Shown: positions 61,201-64,000 of the stretch, one piece after another | How positions within the stretch are numbered: position 1 is the stretch's first letter | How the letters are laid out: every line of letters starts with the position of its first letter | Assembly: GCF_932526225.1 (NCBI RefSeq) | Contig: NC_064037.1 | Location: forward strand, 5,847,703-5,911,702 | Reading direction: 5' to 3' | DNA: 64,000 bases | Source of the DNA: Nematostella vectensis | Lineage: Eukaryota; Cnidaria; Anthozoa; Actiniaria; Edwardsiidae | Made by a program: the position numbers and the translations under genes | Notes under the pieces: generated by a model | What the model was told of the DNA's origin: nothing | What the model saw: the letters and a program-made list of their open reading frames with translations, nothing else | The model's database searches: none

Positions 61201-61303
61201 ATTTTGCTCTTGTGATAGTTTTGGTGCGACTGTTTTCGCCATAGTTTAGCTGCACCCAACGCTGAAAGTTCCGCCTAAATGTTGACTTCTCCACCGCGGA
61301 CAT
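37206..61303 (-). CDS. NOL4: NOL4 (nucleolar protein 4) homologue with an internal psq + CENP-B-type DNA-binding module
   Basis: Minus-strand exons: 61043-61303, 60792-60959, 47121-47261, 42331-42523, 40724-41098, 40359-40570, 39998-40159, 38975-39187, 38566-38610, 37683-37875, 37206-37354. All are GT..AG with matching phases; 703 residues. NOL4 N-terminal region: [29 protein letters not shown] (1-87), then [13 protein letters not shown] (115-127) and [19 protein letters not shown] (148-166). NOL4 C-terminal region: [20 protein letters not shown] (495-514), [20 protein letters not shown] (537-556), and [19 protein letters not shown] near the end. In between lie an acidic Ser-rich linker with FKREP and LKEE (possible SUMO sites) and a pipsqueak/CENP-B helix-turn-helix pair (255-379). 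KRPRM (about 605) may be a nuclear signal, and residues 472-482 are Asp-rich. Vertebrate NOL4 proteins are nuclear/nucleolar and poorly understood. Here sequence-specific DNA binding is likely, by inference. The ATG at 61303 is the first in the frame. Confidence 0.88.
37875..40724 (-). other. introns between the C-terminal exons of the NOL4 homologue
   Basis: Short introns (about 0.15-0.8 kb) separate six exons. Within them I see no separate gene or strong repeat. Open frames that extend past exon ends here are read-through artefacts. Confidence 0.5.
40724..41098 (-). CDS. NOL4: NOL4 homologue exon encoding tandem helix-turn-helix domains
   Basis: One 375-base exon encodes residues 255-379. 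The first part, [20 protein letters not shown] followed by PRSTVQVW (259-286), is a pipsqueak-type helix-turn-helix: helix, turn at [10 protein letters not shown], recognition helix PRSTVQVW. A basic linker (NKKEKRS) follows. The second part runs from [20 protein letters not shown] to [15 protein letters not shown] (313-368), the CENP-B/Tc5-transposase helix-turn-helix with its typical [10 protein letters not shown] ending. This order matches the DNA-binding half of pogo-like transposases and CENP-B. No transposase catalytic (DDE) domain follows; the next exon is Ser-rich linker and then NOL4 C-terminal sequence. The exon enters in phase 1 and leaves in phase 1, so it could be skipped without breaking the frame. 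Confidence 0.85.
41903..42134 (+). mobile_element. CAGGCCCGTA-family MITE, copy 3 (internally deleted)
   Basis: The ends CAGGCCCGT and TGGGTACTGGCCTG are flanked by the perfect 5-bp duplication GTCTT (41898-41902 and 42135-42139). It lacks about 90 bases of the G-rich left part present in copy 1 but keeps the core. It is in the NOL4 intron just upstream of the helix-turn-helix exon. Confidence 0.85.
42524..44601. other. NOL4 intron downstream of the alternative first exon
   Basis: No other exon or clear repeat is seen. Open frames such as 42719-43012 and 43695-43940 show no family features. Confidence 0.4.
44602..44655 (-). CDS. NOL4: candidate alternative first exon of the NOL4 homologue
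   Basis: The minus strand reads ATG then [17 protein letters not shown] and ends at a GTATGA donor in phase 0. This is the same phase as the acceptor of the exon at 42523 and the donor of the exon at 47121. Use of this exon would give a 513-residue isoform lacking the N-terminal NOL4 region but keeping the helix-turn-helix pair and the C-terminal region. The sequence upstream (44656-45000) is less AT-rich, as expected of a promoter. It could also be the start of a separate transcript unit. Confidence 0.5.
44656..45000 (-). promoter_or_regulatory. possible internal promoter and 5' leader of the NOL4 short form
   Basis: This stretch is GC-richer and has more CG dinucleotides than its surroundings. 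It directly precedes the candidate first exon on the minus strand. The overlapping plus-strand frames (44419-44814, 44603-45004) have Pro/Thr/Arg-rich composition typical of chance frames in such DNA. No specific motif is identified. Confidence 0.3.
45525..45685. repeat. G-rich element fragment with CACCCCCCTGTGTACG right end
   Basis: It contains a G run at about 45533-45546, GGGTGCGCACGCACCCTGCG, and the right end TGTACGCCGCGCCTGG. This resembles the right ends of the elements at 467 and 3586. The left end is not clear. Confidence 0.35.
46060..46275. repeat. inverted CAGCCCGGG/CCAGCCTGGA sequence with a 24-base G run
   Basis: Words such as GGCTGAACATCCAGCCCAGT and CAGCCCGGGCTGGATTTGAG recur in both orientations around an uninterrupted G run at 46147-46170. 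This is probably an old foldback element. The G run is likely to be an assembly-sensitive length. Confidence 0.4.
46276..47120. other. NOL4 intron, including a short CACGTTTCACGGAC repeat
   Basis: CACGTTTCACGGAC or close variants occur about three times between 46390 and 46540. No exon is seen. Confidence 0.4.
47441..47744 (-). mobile_element. CAGGCCCGTA-family MITE, copy 4, nested in a satellite unit
   Basis: The ends CAGGCCCGTACCCAGG and GGATACGGGCCTG are flanked by the perfect 5-bp duplication GAATC (47436-47440 and 47745-47749). It carries an 18-base G run at 47455-47472 and C runs near 47660 and 47710. Removing the element joins TAGCAGAATC to CCGCTAACTCGAAC, which restores a close match to the unit of the adjoining 53-bp array (ACAGTAGAACCCCGCTAACT). 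The insertion is therefore in the first unit of the array. It lies 180 bp upstream of a NOL4 exon. Confidence 0.88.
47745..48835. repeat. 53-bp satellite array, about 20 units, in a NOL4 intron
   Basis: The unit is GAACTCTGACGGGTCTTATG, GATAGTGGTAATACAGTAGA, ACCCCGCTAACTC. Spacing is 53 bp and units differ by few changes, mostly TAATAC/TGATAC and ACAGTA/ACAAAA. The segment TACAGTAGAACCCCGCTAAC plus TCGAAC looks like the terminal inverted repeat of pogo/Tigger-type elements including its TA target site. This resemblance is from memory of the family's CAGTAGAACC-type ends. Confidence 0.9.
48836..50009. other. NOL4 intron
   Basis: A 50-bp direct duplication around TTTTTTAGAAAGCTTTAAAT (48918-48998) and a short duplication of TGCCTGTTACAAGGTGTCTA (about 49198-49237) are visible. 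No exon is seen. Confidence 0.45.
50019..50812. mobile_element. Mutator-like (Pack-MULE-like) element with 81-bp perfect inverted repeats
   Basis: 50019-50099 and 50732-50812 are perfect inverted repeats of 81 bp, starting TTCCCTGCTAGCAGAGGCCT. The 9-bp sequence TAGCCAGAC stands directly outside both ends (50010-50018 and 50813-50821), a perfect target duplication. Long terminal inverted repeats with a 9-bp duplication are the classic signature of Mutator-like elements; Merlin-type elements are an alternative. The 632-bp interior has no transposase but holds a broken zinc-finger-like gene. The intact ends indicate recent insertion. It lies in NOL4 intron 2. Confidence 0.85.
50179..50621 (-). 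pseudogene. frameshifted zinc-finger-like gene carried inside the element
   Basis: The minus-strand frame from ATG 50621 has a basic N-terminus, then FCLVCGINF (a C-x2-C pair) and a short helical region ending [10 protein letters not shown], and stops at 50340. In another frame the sequence from about 50388 reads [20 protein letters not shown] and continues to a stop at 50179-50181. The second C-x2-C pair is the expected partner of the first, like the four-cysteine N-terminal zinc domains of many cnidarian and insect proteins. One indel therefore separates two halves of a single domain. An intron is unlikely because no GT..AG pair fits the short overlap. I infer a captured gene fragment that has decayed. 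Confidence 0.6.
51016..51500. repeat. 185-bp tandem repeat, about 2.5 units, rich in TGACGTCA
   Basis: The words CTTAAAAGCATCGTA, AAACTTGGCGGGTGTCATGT, AAGGGCGGTGCCAAGATATA and ATCACGTGAT recur 185 bp apart (for example TCCGT at 51031 and 51216), with a partial third unit from about 51395. The second unit contains TGACGTCATCGATGACGTCA (51310-51329), a perfect palindrome holding two CRE-like octamers; the first unit has one base changed. Confidence 0.85.
51501..52146. other. NOL4 intron
   Basis: AT-rich, with no exon or clear repeat. Confidence 0.4.
52147..52318. repeat. 36-bp tandem array, about 4.7 units
   Basis: The unit is GGGATGACGGGATGCCATCG, AACTCGCACGCGACAA, starting at about 52147, 52183, 52219, 52255 and 52291. 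Frames stay open through it because the period is a multiple of 3. It is not a gene. Confidence 0.85.
52764..53728. repeat. 67-bp satellite array, about 14 units
   Basis: The unit is TGCGACCGTACATTATAACT, ACAAATAGCTCCAGGTGTGA, AGGCTCCTTGTCAGGGATGC, TGCTGAG, with successive starts 52764, 52831 and so on. Units are nearly identical. Two units near 53545 and 53690 share the same 13-base insertion (containing TTGGTTCACAGA), so they derive from one another by duplication of a block. Confidence 0.9.
53729..60791. other. 5' part of NOL4 intron 2, no gene seen
   Basis: About 7 kb without a supported exon or clear tandem repeat. Open frames at 55157-55472, 58094-58333, 58460-58726 and 58897-59115 show no family features or paired splice sites. 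Confidence 0.45.
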
Positions 61304-64000
61304 GGCACAATTCACACGGAAGGTGCAGGAGAAATCGTGTACCCAACTGGTTGCGCGTATTTTGGGTGGGAAGTGGGCAACACGTTACTGCGAACAAATT
61401 GGCTGTGACCAGCTCGAAGGTGATTGGCTCCAGTCTTCAGCACTAGAAGGGTTTCTCTCGAGTTCGGCCAATCCCAGCCAGCCTTAGCAGATGTCCCGAA
61501 ATCGAACAATATTGATCAACTTATAATGTTCGTAATTGAGTGAAAGCTATGGCTCTCTTATGGAATGATCGAAACCTCGAACGTCAATTAGTGGAAGAGC
61601 TTTTGTCTTTTTCGCCTCACAGACTCCCCAGAAATATACCCGACTAGGAAAAGCACGCGAAAGATCCGCTATTGTCCGACAGAAAGAACTAAAATCTTTT
61701 AAGCCTTGTTTTTGTCTTGTGTAAAGTGAAACGGTGTTCGATGCAACACGCAACCAGGCGGCTAAAAAATTCTAATCATCCTGTTGTAAATTTAAGTCCT
61801 GCGAACGGAGAAGGAGAGCGCAGGGTTCGTGTGAAATTTCATCTTGGGTTTGGCGCGCGTTTGATCGAATCCAAGTGAACCCGGAAAGAGTGCCGGATGC
61901 AAGCTACCAAATACACGACGTCATTTGCAAGCAGACCATTAAAAACCGATGAAACTTTCATTTAGGCAAGTTTAAAGCAAAACATCCCATCTTCCATCAC
62001 AATACTGAGCTTTTGAGTAAAGCATTTACAGATGAATAGGGAAAAAGCGGAAAGCAAACAGTGTCAATAGATTTGTTTGTGTAAGGTATTTGAAACAGAG
62101 TGATATGTAAACATGGGGCGCAAGGCGCACGTTTGGCTGGGACGGCTCGCTGCCCCGTCACTTCGAACAATAAAAGTTATGTACTCTATTTTGGTCTATT
62201 CGTAGTCATTCGGGCATGTCTCGACTGTCCACCGTTATCTTCATTGTATTTGTACAGTAGTGTCACAGCGAGCGCGTGGCTTTAGATCAACGAGCGCGAA
62301 TTTAGACCCGAGTTTTTGCGCACATAAAAGAATGATTTCTTGGTGGATTGGCGGGCCTCCGTAGAAGCGCAATTCGAAGCGCACTTGTTATTTTGCTCCA
62401 CTGCGAGCGAGGAATGGCCGGAGGGCATAAACAGAGTGCGAAAAATACAGGACAATGGGCACTCAAGCTCCTAGCAACATATGCAGCCTATTCGCAGATC
62501 CATAGACAGGTGGTGGCGATGTGTCACGCGTCGAACCAGCGAATGGTAATACCTACTCGGCTAGGCCTGGCGCGTGAGGCCTATGGCATATTAATAACTA
62601 TTTGCTTTTAATGCTGTTTTGCCTTGACAGTAGCGTACCATGAAACCCGCCTTGCGCGCCGCCCAGAATGTTCGATGCCACTCAAGCAGTTTTTATCCGA
62701 CGCCGTCTCTTGAATTTCTTATTTTGTTTTCTTGTGCCCGAGATGACCCAAAATGTGTGGGTGGGAGGGAGAGGAGTGATTAATTGTTATCAGAAGTGTC
62801 AGGCCGCCGAGTTTCTCTTGTGCTTACTTAGTGGACATTAAGATGTCTCTGTTTGTTGCTTCAGGGTTGACTCAAACAAAGGCTCGTGGTTCGAATTGAG
62901 AAAACTACGTTGGACATCTAGCGCGTCGCACATCCTAGACTAGCATGCTGTTTAACTAGCTTTTTCGCTTTGAAAAAGGTTGGTGCCAAATTGCTTGACG
63001 ACTGGCAGCGGCCATTTATAAAGCTTAATGCAAAGCGAGGAATTAACACTCATTTTCATTTGTAACAAAGATTTGTATTAAACATTGAGCAACGACGAAG
63101 ATTAGAACGACAGGAGGCACAGACAATGAGGACCCAGCATCCTAACTACCCAGTTATAATTCAGCCCTTTCAATTCAAACACTAAAAAGAATACCGATAA
63201 TAGTCTGATATCACCCTTTGCTGAAATGGCGAAGACTTATAATGATATTGTTTGAGTCAGTGGCGCGCGATAATGCGAAATAAGAACTGTCAGTGTCCAC
63301 TCGTCCCATGACCGAGTTTTTATAATTTATGCCTTCAAGAAATGTTCGATTTCCACGCAAAAATCACATCTTACACTCTACCAAAGACTATCATATATTT
63401 GCCTTGAAATTATAAATTTTCTTGGTTTAATGACTTATTCTTTTGACAGGACAGAACAAAAGAGATTTTAGATCGCTGTTGCCATTTTGGCCAGAAAAGG
63501 TTTTTGGCGAGTGAATTAATTATTCAGGCTTCTGTATAGATCCTGTTAGTGCATTCAATAATTCATTCTCATCTGGAAAGCCTCTTTTACTTGTTAGATA
63601 CTAATTCTCTAATGCTTTACTCTATTAAAGACTCTACATATATTTTGCCAAAAGTTATTAATTCCCGATCGCGATTATTTAGAAAAGTCTCACTTGCTGA
63701 TGGTTTTTCGTTGGGGAAATTGATTTATTTAATAGGCTAATACAATATGGCAGTCTATTTGAATAAAAAAAATCTATGTAATGATATATTGAATTTCCGC
63801 ATCTCCCCCTTTTCATGCACTTCCCAGTTTATCCATAAACTAATTCGGATATGTCGAAAACAATCGCAAGAAAAACTGCAGAATGAATGTGCATCCTTAT
63901 AAATCTCCTTTTGGTTTGTCCCATAAAGCACTTTGAATCCACAAGAACCCCTCTCACAAACACTTGAGCGACAAAACCTACTGTCTATCCTGGAACTGAA
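61304..64000. other. upstream flank of the NOL4 homologue
   Basis: It should contain the promoter and 5' leader of the long NOL4 form, at least in 61304-62000. No further gene can be supported. The open frames at 62100-62285 and 62348-62611 are unconvincing. Confidence 0.4.

Noticed and set aside
62870-62905. GGTTCGAATT word resembling a tRNA B box
   Set aside because: No acceptor stem, D arm or anticodon arm could be fitted around it.

Overview
The window reads as nuclear DNA of a non-bilaterian animal, most likely an anthozoan cnidarian such as a sea anemone. The basis is AT-rich intergenic DNA, short exons with GT..AG introns, close matches to conserved animal genes, small intronless class A GPCR genes, and abundant short inverted-repeat transposons and satellites. 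The species call is an inference.

Region by region. 1-15 kb is gene-poor: a possible exon of a gene running off the left edge, one unrecognised minus-strand exon near 4.4-4.9 kb, short inverted-repeat elements, several tandem arrays, and a 5'-truncated non-LTR retrotransposon (11.5-13.6 kb). 15.1-20.1 kb holds a complete seven-exon plus-strand gene, the C6orf62 homologue. 22-34 kb holds two paralogous intronless GPCR genes on the plus strand. Between them lies a nine-exon minus-strand NEIL1-type DNA glycosylase gene, and just upstream of the second GPCR there is a possible spliced 49-codon reading frame. From 37.2 to 61.3 kb a single minus-strand gene, the NOL4 homologue, spans about 24 kb. 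Its introns contain satellites and transposons, including an element with 81-bp perfect terminal inverted repeats and a 9-bp target duplication that carries a broken zinc-finger-like gene. 61.3-64 kb is the upstream flank of NOL4 with no further gene I can support.

Most notable points. (1) The NOL4 homologue joins the conserved N- and C-terminal NOL4 regions to an exon encoding a pipsqueak-type helix-turn-helix plus a CENP-B/Tc5-type helix-turn-helix. I do not recall this DNA-binding module in vertebrate NOL4. All exon phases agree, and a second in-phase first exon at 44.6 kb suggests a short isoform. (2) A Pack-MULE-like element sits in NOL4 intron 2. (3) A MITE family is present in four copies, each with a perfect 5-bp target duplication. 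One copy is nested in a satellite whose 53-bp unit resembles a pogo/Tigger terminal repeat.

The genes do not form a pathway. The neighbourhood combines a transcriptional-regulator-like gene, a base-excision repair enzyme, two receptors and one conserved protein of unknown function. All exon models come from reading frames, splice dinucleotides and remembered family similarity; none has transcript support here.
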